Source: Clarkia xantiana subsp. parviflora
Lineage: Eukaryota; Streptophyta; Magnoliopsida; Myrtales; Onagraceae
Length of the DNA stretch: 64,000 nt
NCBI GenBank assembly: GCA_036873135.1
Contig: JAPTYO010000059.1
Location: forward strand, 7,743,066-7,807,065
Reading direction: 5' to 3'
Below, piece after piece: positions 11,490 through 21,969 of this stretch (position 1 is the stretch's first letter; every line of letters begins with the position of its first letter). The position numbers and the translations under genes were made by a program. The notes beneath the pieces were generated by a model, which did not search any database, was not told the DNA's origin, and worked only from the letters and a program-made list of their open reading frames with translations.

Positions 11490-12365
11490 ATTATGTACCT
11501 TAGGTGGATTGGTACAGGCATTAGCCAGGTGTCATTTTACGCCACACCTGAAACACGTTCGAGTTTCCTCTTTACGTGTTTGTTTTGCTTGCCTTTTCTT
11601 GCCATCACTTTGTTTGCGTTTAAATTTCTTCTAGGATTTGTTTCCCACAAACTTCTCAGTTTTGTTCTGAGAACTTTTGCCCTTTCTCTTGCGCTTCCCC
11701 TTTTGTTCGGCTGGCCCGGAGGATGCAATATGCATTTCAGATCTGGACTTTTCAGCCCTTAATCTATCCTCTTCCAGCTCAAGATGAACTTGCACTTTCT
11801 CAAGAGTATCAATATGGGTGGCATGGGTAAGGCTCATTTTCATGATATTCCAAGAGTCGGGCAAAGAGCGGATCATGTAGTTGATTTTTTGTTCCTCAGA
11901 CAGGTTTTCACATGCTTCCTTGAGTTCAGCGATCAAGTTACACATATGCATAACATGATCCTTCATCGTATGCTTGGGATTCATCTTATAGGAATCAAGA
12001 GCGATGTTTAACGATCGATTTTGGGCTATGGTGTAAACACCAAATGTTGCCTTAAGACCATCCCAGAGGTCTTTGGCAGTTCCCAAATGATCAAACCTAT
12101 AGAGAATCTCATCTTCCAGCATAGATAACAAGGTGGAATAAACATCATGATCCTTGACATCCCATTCATCATAGAATGTCTTTTGCTCTTCCGTGAGGTC
12201 TCCCTCAGGTCTAGTTCGTTTTGTGGTCATATGTTCCAGACCTCTTATTTCAGAGATTATCATCTTAACTCGTTTGTTCCATATCTTATAATTACTACTA
12301 TTCAACCTTATTCCCTTATTCAACTGGGAGATTACATTGTTAGTGGCAGTCATCGATTCTAACAC
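11490..12365 (-). pseudogene. copia gag with stop in the zinc knuckle
   Basis: A 244-residue frame runs from the ATG at 12365 (a second ATG four codons later fits element C better) to 11631. It contains NYKIWNKRVKMI, LSMLEDEILYRFDHLGTAKD, SLPDSWNIMKMSLTHATHID and a basic tail, which is the usual copia gag (UBN2-type) pattern. Further down, at about 11500-11560 and in another frame, a CCHC knuckle is visible as CFRCGVK-stop-HLANAC. The glycine codon of the knuckle is now a stop. The same protein is decayed in element C at 47251-48110. Confidence 0.75.
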
Positions 12366-13024
12366 ATATTTATGCTAAGTTAGGAAGACAACAACATTTT
12401 GACAGAGTTGCAAACATCGGATTATCTATTAGGATGGAATACGACAAATTGTGATCCTTCAGTCACTAAACCAAACCGACCGTCAGTAAACCGAGGGAAG
12501 GGGGTGTCGTGAAATAATTCACACTATCGTCGTCTTCAATCCAATAAATCAGTCTTTTGAAAACGGTTATTATGTTGCAAATTACCGGAACGGGAATTTT
12601 CAAACAAGTATACCCGATCTTGGCTTTCCCAAGGCCCTTATAATTTTAAAAGGAATTATCCGATAATTTACGCATGCATAATAAAATATTATGCCATAAA
12701 AATCGAACAAACCAAAACATGCTTACACGTCATGCGTCTAATGTTCCTAGCATATATAATTCTACGTAAAGTAAATTATCACATGCTTTCTATTCTTGAA
12801 CATCCTAGCATACGTGTCAAAACATGCATATCCGAGATCCATCCCCATAATCGAAACTAGGTATTAGGGTTTTAACCGAAAAACGTGTTAAAACGCAAAC
12901 CTTAAGAACACTGTTTAGGTTAAATTTAAAGTTCGAAAACATTTTGGATTTAAAATTTGACATCCTATTTTATTGAACATTTTTTAAAATTTCCGAGAAA
13001 TAAATTAAAAAAAAAAAAAAAAAA

Positions 13025-13240
13025 AAAACTGGTTCGGTCCAATTTAAAATCCGATTCAAGTCGGTCCGATTTTAAAATCCGGTTTGGTCTGAAACGGTTC
13101 AATAAAATAAGATTGTGGTTCAGTTTATCACTCAAAACCGGTTAGGTTAGGTTCATTTTAGTTACCTTGGCACGACCCGACCCGGCTAGGTCGACCCGAT
13201 TAAGAAAACCCGGATTGGTTTTTACCCGCTCCGGTTTAGT
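13025..13240 (-). repeat. CCGAACCGG-type tract in the leader of element H
   Basis: On the plus strand it reads as GGTTCGG and CCGGTTTGG runs, the reverse of the tract in element G. It is flanked by long A and (TA)n tracts (about 13007-13027 and 13399-13561). Confidence 0.65.
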
Positions 13241-13396
13241 AATTGGACCGTCCCATAAACCCTAGGCTTTTGGCCGAAATATCTCTTTGTGGGCTAAGTA
13301 GAGTTTTAAAGTCCACTAAAAACTTAACTTAGCCACCAAGAAATATTAATTATATAAAATAATTTCCAATATTGCTAATATATATATATAATTCGG

Positions 13397-13458
<62 letters not shown>

Positions 13459-13526
13459 TTGTCAAGATTCTATCTTTAAGATGTAAATCAATCAAAAATA
13501 TATGTGTATATATAAAATATTCGGCA

Positions 13527-13565
<39 letters not shown>

Positions 13566-14182
13566 TTATTATTGTCAAATATATCTTTAGGGATTAAAAT
13601 ATGTAGACAATATATTTTCTTAATCTTTTATAGTAACTAAATCTATCAATATATATTATCCCTATCTTTATATGTATATATATTGATAGTTAATATCTTT
13701 TACAATATTATATTGTGAACCTATCATTATTTCCAACTTATAGATATATAGTTACCTATAATAAAATTTAAAAATGACAACATATATCTTTTAATATTTG
13801 TGCCGAATTTTTCATTACTTGGTCTCCAAGAAAATTAATTTTTTTTACCTAAAATACCCCTAGTAATTTTCGGCACAAACATGTAAGTTTGGGAAAGTTG
13901 TCAAATTTTAAGATCAAATCCTAACTTGATGATTAATCCAAAATATGTTCTTGATAAAACTCATGGTGTTCTTGAAGATCATGAACATCAAACTTAAATT
14001 TGAACATGAAAATTCGGTTTTGATCTATAAAAACATGTAAATTTCGAAAATTTTAAGTTTTTAAAGATAAAACACATGAAATTTACTTAAAAATTTCGGA
14101 TTATTCATGGTTTTCATGAACATGAAAATTTTGGAAACTCAAGAACATCAGTTTATATAAAATTTAAGAACTCCTAACATCG

Positions 14183-14194
14183 CTCTGATACCAC
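14183..14194 (-). promoter_or_regulatory. primer-binding site, initiator tRNA-Met
   Basis: The plus strand shows GCTCTGATACCA, the reverse complement of TGGTATCAGAGC, directly next to the LTR end at 14196. This orients element H on the minus strand. Confidence 0.9.
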
Positions 14195-14195
14195 T

Positions 14196-14355
14196 GTTGG
14201 ATTACGGGGATGTAATACTACGGAATGCTAAACGTGTACATTTAAGTAATCTAACTGCGCATCGGAATAGTGTTCACATACCTTTTAGCTTTCCTGCCCA
14301 AGAACGCCGTGGTATTAGGGCTACCAATTACGGCGCTCATTACCATATGCTTACA
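14196..14355 (-). repeat. copia 5' LTR of element H with an internal deletion (160 bp)
   Basis: Both ends are preserved (TGTAAGCATATGG at 14355, CCGTAATCCAACA at 14196), but the middle ~400 bp present in relatives such as 61595-62157 is missing, including the TATA region. It lies directly against LINE sequence at 14356. Confidence 0.8.
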
Positions 14356-16388
14356 ATAGCAAGCATCGGGGATGCTTGGAAGAGTTGTTGGAAGTAATGG
14401 ATAATATGCTCCGTGATATCACCCGGTAATTCCAGGATCGTTCCGTCATCAAACTCAATACTTTGGAGTGTGTTGCGCCTGTGTCTTGCTGTTGCGTATG
14501 CGTGGAAAAACTTTGTATTTCTGTCCCCCCTAGTAGCCATATTTGTCTTGATTTCTGGCGCCACATAACTTCTTGTCTATTGTATAGGACCTGTAATTCC
14601 TTGGTGATTGCATCAACGGTTCCTCTGTTGCTGTTTGCGCATTGAGCCTCATTGAGCATCGCTAGAGTTTTCCGGATTGAGCTGTCTATGTGTCCAAAAA
14701 TTGTACAGTTCCATTTTCTAACAGCTGTACGGAAACATCTTAGCTTTTGGCAGATTTTTGATTGCGCGTTTCCATTAGGACTCCAGTTCCAAGATGATCG
14801 TAGGAAGGATTGGAAATCGGTATGTGTCAGCCACGCTGCCTCAAAGCGTAAAGGTCGATTTTTCCTTTGTGAGAGATGGTCAGGGGTGCAAGAAAGGATT
14901 ATTGGAAAATGATCAGAGGCTATTGTTTCCAGATGTCGGTTAACAGCTCTCGGAAATAATTCTTGCCATTCTGTGTTGCACAGAGCCCTATCGAGGCGTT
15001 CTTTGACCAGATCGGGGGGGGGGGGGGGGGTTCTTCTGTTTTTCCAAGTGAAGTCCTATCCGGTATAGCCGAGATCAAGTAAGTTTGCCGCATCGGACCA
15101 TGCGTGGGCTGTTAGGTTCCGAGATCGGGGTCAACGGGTGGTCGGCTCAAATCTCGTTCCTCACTGGAGATGTGGAGGATTCGGTACTCTCGGGTTGCAC
15201 TGTCTTAGCTTGCGTCCTTCCTTCCTTAGCTTCTCTTCTCATTTCGCCCTGCAGAAGGGGCAGTACCAGGCACAGTTGGGGGGGGGGGGGGTGGTGCCTG
15301 ATGAACCCTCTCCGATGCCTAAGTCAGTACGGTTTTTAGAGAGATAAAGCTAGAGAGATGTCAGAGCAAAATTATCCAAATTGCCAAGATGTCCAAATGA
15401 ATAGTGGAGGTGGGGTATTTATAGGCAACGGTGTCATTAAGGTGGCTTAATGACATCGTTAACCCTTAAATACAGTTAATTAACATTTAAACACATAATT
15501 AAGACCTTAGGATACGGAGAAGGTAGGCGGAATAAACCGAGTATAGGAGTCCAAGAATAGTGTCGGGGCCCTTGGGGGGAAGGGAAATCCGACCCCCAAG
15601 GGTAGGGGTTGGGTGAGGGCACCCAACCCCTCCTAGGGAGGATGGGGTTGGTCCACCCGATCTCCCCTAGGGGAGGTCGGGTCGGCTGACCCGATCTCCC
15701 CTAGGGGAGGTCGGGTGTGGCCACCCAACCTCACCTAGGTGAGTTTGACTCGGCCGGACGAGCGCTTCGGCCTCGTCCGAGCCGTTGGTGTTTTCGCGAA
15801 GTGTTCGGGTTGAAGTTTCGATTTACAATCATTAATGGGATGATAAAAATACAACGATTCGGAAGTCAACGGGTTCAAATTGGGCGTATATCCATCATGG
15901 GCTTGTAGAATTCTGGTGACAAAAGCGGGGATGCGTCCCTTCTTTTCAGAGAAACTCCAGATGTCGTTTAAATCTCCAATGACCAATAGGGGGTATCGAT
16001 TGGTCTTGATCCTATGTAGGTAAGGAGGTCATCCAGAATTTTGGGCGCTCTGTTATCTTTGACGGGGCGTAGATAAAAGATCCTTCCCATTTTGTTCCCC
16101 CTTGGTGGTGAATGATCTCTGTTTGTATGGCATTATGTCCTCCTGACAGGACGGTGATAGAGATTGATGAGTCCTAAGCCAGCAAAAGCCCGCCTCTGGT
16201 CTCATCCGGTCGACTCGAGATAAATTTGAAAGACCTACTGACTTAATTACAAACTCCAATCTATTTAACTGACTCTTGACTTCGGATACGAAAACTATAT
16301 TTGGCTTATGTATATTAATAATACACCTAATGTGTTGAACTGTCAGACGATTGCCGGCTCCCTGACAGTTCCAGGCTAGGATTTTCAT
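14356..16388 (-). pseudogene. LINE ORF2: endonuclease and linker, broken
   Basis: ORF2 starts at 16388 with MKILAWNCQGAGN, the usual start of plant L1 apurinic/apyrimidinic-type endonucleases, which nick the target DNA. VIGDLND lies near 15985-15960, and IASDHFPII lies beyond the solo LTR near 14915. The linker before reverse transcriptase is visible as GDRNTKFFHAYATARHRRNTL near 14530-14470. Stops and frameshifts occur (for example after 16053), and a 788-bp LTR interrupts it at 15110-15897. The ATG overlaps the end of ORF1 by a few bases. The reverse transcriptase domain is missing. Confidence 0.8.
15110..15897 (-). repeat. solo LTR of a Ty3/gypsy element inside the LINE (788 bp)
   Basis: Runs from TGTTAGGTTCC to GTATATCCATCA on the plus strand, the same ends as the gypsy LTRs at 2290-2877 and 49111-49851. 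It is flanked by a 5-bp target duplication TGGGC (15105-15109 and 15898-15902). A TATA-like CTATAAATA lies on the minus strand near 15415. Inside are inverted and direct repeats of CCGATCTCCCCTAGGGGAGG (near 15600-15720). The solo state implies recombination between two LTRs and loss of the body. Confidence 0.88.
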
Positions 16389-19280
16389 GTTGCTTCCGGC
16401 AGGGCTAGGTTAGCGCCTGTCGTACTAATGTTTTCTAGAGCATCTAAATAATCACGTAGCGGGTAGTGAAAATAGAGTTGCTTTTGCTTCAAATTAGGTA
16501 CCTCCTTGGGAGTTTCCCTCGCCATAACACATTGGCGGATGTAGCACTCAGGGAAAGGTCTGGCGCTAACTAAAATTCTTGCACCTCTTCTTGGGTGGTT
16601 CCTTTTTGTCGGCATGACAGTGGCGATTCCCTCGAAGCGGATCCTCTTTAGCGGGCACTATATATCCTCATGCATATCTGCCTCTTCCTCCAAGGGTTCC
16701 TTTCCTTGGCGGCGGCTTACTGTGCCCTCCTTGCCTGCCTGAGGGGGCTTAGAATTCAGGTCCAGGGGCTGCGGTGTTTCTTTGCCCGCCTGAGGGGGCT
16801 CAGAATTCAGGTCGAGGTGGGTGAGATTCTCCTCTGGAATTGGAGCTAGATCTGGGGAGGTGCACATCCATCCCGATGCGTCATCCCCTTTCGGTGAGGT
16901 CTCAGATAACAAATGAGCGTGTAGCTCATTGAGGGTGAGACCAAAGTCGAAGTCCGGCAAAGGTGGGCACGATGTCTGGAAATGGGAGCTTCCTCCCTCC
17001 TAGAGTTTAGTGGCTAGAGCGGATAGTGGCGACAATGGGGGGATGTGTTCAGGGAGGAAGACGATTCATGGAATGTAAGCTGGTGTTCTGTGGAGTATTG
17101 CCAATAAAAAGGTGGTGCCTCGTCCAGTAAAGCAGATTCGGGCAGGGGTTGGTCGGCCTCAGGAATAGAACTCAAGCTATGTCCCTGTGAGGGGGAGCTC
17201 GACTCCCACATGATCGTTTGGTTATGGGACCACAGAGGGTTATGTGGTGTAGCAAAGTTCCCGCCTGGCAGAATGTGTGTGCTGTTGTGACTTTCTGGCC
17301 TGCTCTGCGGAATCGGTATTGGTTCCGGAATATGGTACGGGAACCCGGTTCCATATTGTAGGTGCCTGGCCTTACCTGCCTCTAGGATTGGGGGTGAGTG
17401 GAATTCTAAAGGAACTTCTGGAATCACCTTTCTATCTCTGGATCGTTAAACAGGGGTCGGCCCCCGGTGGACGCTTATATCTGGCTTGAGGAGGCTTCCG
17501 CATATGCCTGTGGGTGGCCAGTGCTCTCCTTTGGTTTAGTCGATCTTCCCCGTGAAATGGGTGTTGAGATGCTCCTCTGGAGACCATGAGATCCAATTAG
17601 TGAGGCTCCCGCCTCCTTTGTTGTTCTGAGCCGTATACAACATCCCGCCAAACCTTGTGATGGCCCTCATGCTTGGGTGACTGTTGATACAATTAGTACA
17701 ATGGAGGAGCTGTTCTCTAGCAAGCTGTGTAGGGATGTCGCAGTTTCAAGATTTGTGACTAAAACGTCCACATTCATTGCATGGGAGACCGCGGCGGTAT
17801 CAGATGGTGACCGGGTTGTCTGGGTGGCTATCGATTAGGAACATGCCAGGTACCGCCGGCCTGTCTAGATTCATGGACACTAAAACATGGGGGTAAGTGA
17901 TTTCCCATGGTTTCGAGAAGTCGTCCTCTGTCAGTATAACGTCCCCCACGGTGGAAGCAATCCATTCAAAATTTAGTTTGTTGAACGCTTTTGGGGGGAC
18001 GTTTCTGAGTTCAATCCACGTGGGGATATTCTGTACCGGGATTACAGCAGGAACTGCGTTGTCAGGACACTGAGCCAAAACCAGTAACGCCCATTATATG
18101 TTGTACGGTGCATTCGTGAGCACTTCCATAACATCAGCGTGATTTTTGAAGACAAAAGTAAATTTTTGGTCGGGGCGAAAATGGATAACGGGTGGTTCTG
18201 AGATTCTCCAAATTTTTGTGGCTTAAATTTTGACCAAATATTGCCTAACGAGACGGGATGTAATAACTCGGCCTGCTAAAATAAGCGACCAATCAGTGAG
18301 ATCCGTTACCTTGGGTCTTTTTGGTGCAGAAAACATACTTGGTTCCGTGGAGGAGTTGGAACCGGTTCTGGACCGCTCCGGTTCACAAAAACGTGTTCTT
18401 TTAGACCGCTGCTATCTCCTCTGGTTCGCTGTCGGTTTAGGGCTTGGTCCGGTTCATTGTCATTGGGCTCAGCGGGTTTTTCCTTCGTTGAGGGCCAGAG
18501 AGAATTGCTTCTGGGTGAGTGGGCCTCCGGAAGTCTGCGTTTGAAGTTGGGCCAGAGGGAAGAGCTGGGCCGCCTTCGTCTTCTACTGGGCTTCTTTTTC
18601 TCCGGTGTGAAGGTAAGGTTTAAATTTCTCGCGTATTTACTGGTTGGTGCAAGAGCAGTGGCCGGCGCGTGTAATCGAATCTCTGGGCGCGTCTTCGGTT
18701 GACAGACACCTAGCGGGCCCGTGTGTTTGTCCTTTCCATTGAAATGTTGACAGAAATTCCGTATAGGGAGACAAGATGTGGATGCTTCTTGTGTGTGAGG
18801 TGGTGGTTGCTCGTTTGTGGTGTGTGTGTTGGTGTCGTTCCGAGGTAGCACGTAGGAAGGTTTATTGGTTACAGAGAGAGCTGAGAGAGGATTTGGGAAA
18901 GAAGGAGATGGGTTTTTATAAAGGGGTGAGGCTGCAGAGGCTGGAGGATGGGGGGAGGTGAGCATTGAAGGTTCAGATGTGATTGCTGCCTGGTTCGAGG
19001 TGAAATAGTTGCCGGAGATGGGAGGAAGTCTTCGGTGATGATGGTTCTTTCCATTAATAGGTTCCAGAGGTGATTTTGCAGCCATAAATGGGGAAGTGAC
19101 CTCCACAGTGTTTTGATTTGGTGTTTGATGTGTAGTGTACCAAGCACAATTAGGGCAACAAGATTGCATATGCTTCTTCGGGGCCATTCCGGCGGCGCTC
19201 GCGGCGGCTTCAGCTTCGACGTTGTCCGGAGAGGGAGCTCCTTCTCTGCTTAGGTTGGAAGTGTTTAGACAATGACTCAA
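16385..19280 (-). pseudogene. LINE ORF1 (RNA-binding protein), broken
   Basis: The N-terminal frame (19280-18306, 324 residues) is rich in proline, serine and basic residues. After a break, a DUF4283-like region reads through SLILAGRVITSRLVRQYLV (near 18290-18230) and RNVPPKAFNKLNFEWIASTV (near 18000). A CCHC knuckle follows near 17795-17740 (CNECGRFSHKS-stop-NC), with a stop inside it. A proline-rich tail follows in several frames down to 16385, with a short direct repeat (LDLNS.PPQAGKE) at 16830-16740. ORF1 proteins of this type coat LINE RNA; this copy is inactive. Confidence 0.75.
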
Positions 19281-19290
19281 AACCTAGGAA

Positions 19291-20379
19291 TGATATTCCG
19301 TCTTTGAGTTTTTATATATATAAAAGTTATATGTGTAGAAATATGGTTGTTTTGAGAAAATGGCTGTTGTGATATTTTTTCTAATTTTTGTTTTCATTTT
19401 TCTGATTTTTTCAGGTTTTTCGATTTAAATAATTTTTTTTAATTTTTTATTTTTAAAAAATAACTTGCCAGATTTGGACCATTGATTTACAACTGTCCGT
19501 AGATTTAGATTGTTTATTTGTTCTGTACATGTGACCCATTTCTCTATACGGTATCTCTCCTGCCCATGTGACAAAAAGTAAGTGGACCATCCTTTTCACT
19601 TTCCTTTGCCAATTTTGAGGTTTTGCATTCCTTTATACTCAAATTTTGGTATACACTTCCCTCAAAACCAAAATGCTCTCAAATTTCGGCCCATAGTGGC
19701 CACTTTTTGTCAAACTGAAAGTCACTTTGCATGCAAAATTTCAGCTCATAGTAGAAGGCCTAAATGAAACATTATGTCTTAAATCTATTTTGACAGAATA
19801 TACTATATTTTCACATGAATCTATCAGCGATAGGAAATTCTAGCAACTTTTTCCCCTAAAGATAGTTTTGTTACTTTTCCTAATTGTGATTTCCCCTATA
19901 AATAATACTATTATGCAAATTTATATAAAATAGCACAAATTGTCGTAGATAGTAGCGGTACATCAATTTTGTTTATAGATGAACATATCCCCTCTCCTTC
20001 ATCTGTTGCTGATTCATGTTCCCAACAAATCACCTCCACCAACAACACCAGCTATGTTGCTATTGCGAACGTCGTTGTCACCCCACCCAGGCTCTGTTGC
20101 CTAATTCGCTGAGGCTGCCGTCAGTGAGGTGATAAGAGTCTGCCAACGCCTACCCGACCACTTTCGTCTAAGCTCATACATCTCCCTTCAAGGCCATTCA
20201 TAGTGAAGGCCAATCCAATCTAGTTCTTTCTCCGGGCTTCTTTTTTGTTCAACCCTTAGTTGCTTGTTTACTATGGGCTTATGTTGTGTGAAGTCATTAT
20301 TTGAAAACTAAAGTGTTCCTTCATCTTTTATAAGGGTTGTAATTAAAATTTTATTCTTTAATCTAGATATTTATGGGGA
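19291..20379. other. spacer without a recognised gene
   Basis: AT-rich sequence with short ORFs only (for example 19582-19767). Nothing in it shows a conserved domain, tRNA or terminal repeat that I can recognise. Confidence 0.6.
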
Positions 20380-20495
20380 TGTGTGTCCAACTGAAGGAAC
20401 ACACACTAACGATCCTTAAAGTCAATTATCTGATTTCCCTCTTCTTCATTACGCGGTCATATGATTAGGGTTCCTGAGTGATTGTAATTTTAAAA

Positions 20496-20507
20496 TGGTA
20501 TCAAAGC
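20496..20507 (+). promoter_or_regulatory. primer-binding site, tRNA-Met type variant
   Basis: TGGTATCAAAGC follows an AT-rich LTR end (AATTTTAAAA). It matches the initiator tRNA-Met complement except for an A in place of G. Confidence 0.6.
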
Positions 20508-20889
20508 AAATGTATGATTCCCGTTTTTTCCCCGACCCATGAGTGACTTTTCACTGTGATTATTTGTTTGGAATCTAGATGTGTTGGTTCTTGTTTGTGA
20601 CGATTGATTCACCTCTCCCTGCAAATCAATTGAGATCTCCGTTGACAGATTTATGTCTTATCGTTCCCGATTACTTTATTTGATCGTCTCACCTTCCTGG
20701 AGTGATCTTTTGGCTTATCTAAGGGAAGATATGTGGTGGTGGTTAAAAATTTCTGAGTTAGGTCGTTTCGCCTTCCTGCGAAATCGACCTTTCATATTTT
20801 CGGTGAATGATGAATATGACACTTCTGGCAAGAAGGATGCTACCAAGACATTCAACAACACGAGGATTCTCGATCTGGCGGCTAAATTT

Positions 20890-21248
20890 ATTGTTAAATT
20901 AATTTTCATATTTCCCAAGAATCTATTTAATCAACTAAATCAATTGATTACAAGACAGACGTTAAAATTATACATACACGGTTGTAGTGCCTATCCATGT
21001 CGTTCATACTCTATCTAGGTGTCGATTTATTGATTGAAGATGAAGAATGAGTGAAGTTACTATTTCCCGCGGAAATAGTAACTTCACTCATTCTTCATCT
21101 TCAATCAATAAATCGACACCTAGATAGAGTATGAACGACATGGATAGGCACTACAACCGTGTATGTATAATTTTAACGTCTGTCTTGTAATCAATTGATT
21201 TAGTTGATTAAATAGATTCTTGGGAAATATGAAAATTAATTTAACAAT
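20890..21248. repeat. perfect palindrome, 178-bp arms, 3-nt spacer
   Basis: The left arm (20890-21067) and right arm (21071-21248) are exact reverse complements as read base by base, separated by CGC at 21068-21070. The flanks are not complementary. The right flank continues into the copia gag remnant, so the right arm may be original and the left arm an inverted copy. If transcribed it would form a very stable hairpin. An assembly or read-folding artefact is possible. Confidence 0.9.
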
Positions 21249-21606
21249 TGCTTTATATCATCATTTGTTCTTGTATTCAAGTGACAACCCTAACACTTGT
21301 GTCACTTCTCATAGGTATTTCTGATTACTCCATTTGGACTCGTACTTTGTGATTTATATTGACTGGTATAAACAAGCTAGAGTTTATCACTGGCACATGT
21401 GTTCATGCAAATTATGATCATGCCTTTCATGAACTCTGGGATAGATGCAACGTTGTGGTGTTTGACTCGACTATTAACTCAGTTTCTAAGAGTGCATTGC
21501 GAAAGATCTGAAGCAACGTTTAATAAAGTGAATTGATTAATGATATATCAGTTACACAAAAAAAAATTTTCAGAAAATGAAACAGTTCATTGGATTGACG
21601 AAAAAA

Positions 21607-21709
21607 TGGGCTTCTACTGTTTAAGAATATATCAAATAAATGGGCCACCAAGCTGGGCCGACAGGCTCCAGAATAAGCCCAATCCGCCCGACAAACGAAC
21701 TATTGGGCT
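21607..21709 (+). promoter_or_regulatory. cluster of TGGGCY (site II) motifs upstream of NDC1
   Basis: TGGGCT or TGGGCC occurs at 21607-21612, 21641-21646, 21654-21659 and 21704-21709, and in reverse at 21676-21681. Such clusters are known as TCP-factor binding sites in promoters of plant housekeeping and cell-cycle genes. They lie 260-360 bp before the NDC1 start codon, which fits a proximal promoter. A CT-rich stretch (about 21790-21890) that looks like 5' untranslated region follows. Confidence 0.6.
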
Positions 21710-21969
21710 GCGTAGAGTTTACTTGAAGACTGCAGGGCGAAGAAGAATGAAGAGGGAACTTCATTGACGAGGCAGCCACCCGAATCTTGAAAAAGCGCTT
21801 CCCTCTCCTCTGCTCTCCACCGTCTCCTACTGTTCCACTACCAGTGAGCAGAGCAGCAGACAGTCATCATCTTCCCGCTTCTCCTCTAAGCTTCAACCAA
21901 TCGAAGACTTAGTTCTAAGGTTTCTAGACACCTCCTTGCTGTATCCAACAGAACCCCTAAAGCTAAAAG

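Larger units (their letters stand above)
10980..14355 (-). mobile_element. Ty1/copia element H, internally deleted (gag joined to RNase H)
   Basis: Read on the minus strand: LTR (14355-14196), primer-binding site, leader with AT and CCGAACCGG tracts, gag (12365-11490), then directly the last part of RNase H (11386-10980). Protease, integrase and reverse transcriptase are absent, so a single internal deletion probably removed about 3-4 kb. The 3' end is cut by the rearranged piece at 10341-10979. It cannot move by itself. Confidence 0.75.
14356..19290 (-). mobile_element. L1-type LINE, 5' truncation not evident, 3' half missing
   Basis: Read on the minus strand there is a proline-rich ORF1 with a DUF4283-like domain and a CCHC knuckle (19280-16385), then ORF2 beginning with an endonuclease (16388 downward). 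A gypsy solo LTR (15110-15897) splits ORF2. The sequence ends at 14356 against the copia LTR of element H, before the reverse transcriptase domain, and no poly(A) tail is present. The remainder was not found in the window. Confidence 0.8.
20380..21560 (+). mobile_element. second copia lineage: LTR end, primer site and gag remnant
   Basis: An LTR-like 3' end precedes a primer site TGGTATCAAAGC (20496-20507), which differs by one base from the site used by the other copia elements here. Gag-like coding remains lie at 21260-21540. They read in pieces as DYSIWTRTL, NKLEFITGTC, LWDRCNVVV and NSVSK, matching the order of a common plant copia gag. The 5' LTR boundary is not clear. A perfect palindrome (20890-21248) interrupts the region. 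It ends about 400 bp before the NDC1 start codon, so it forms part of the upstream region of that gene. Confidence 0.6.
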
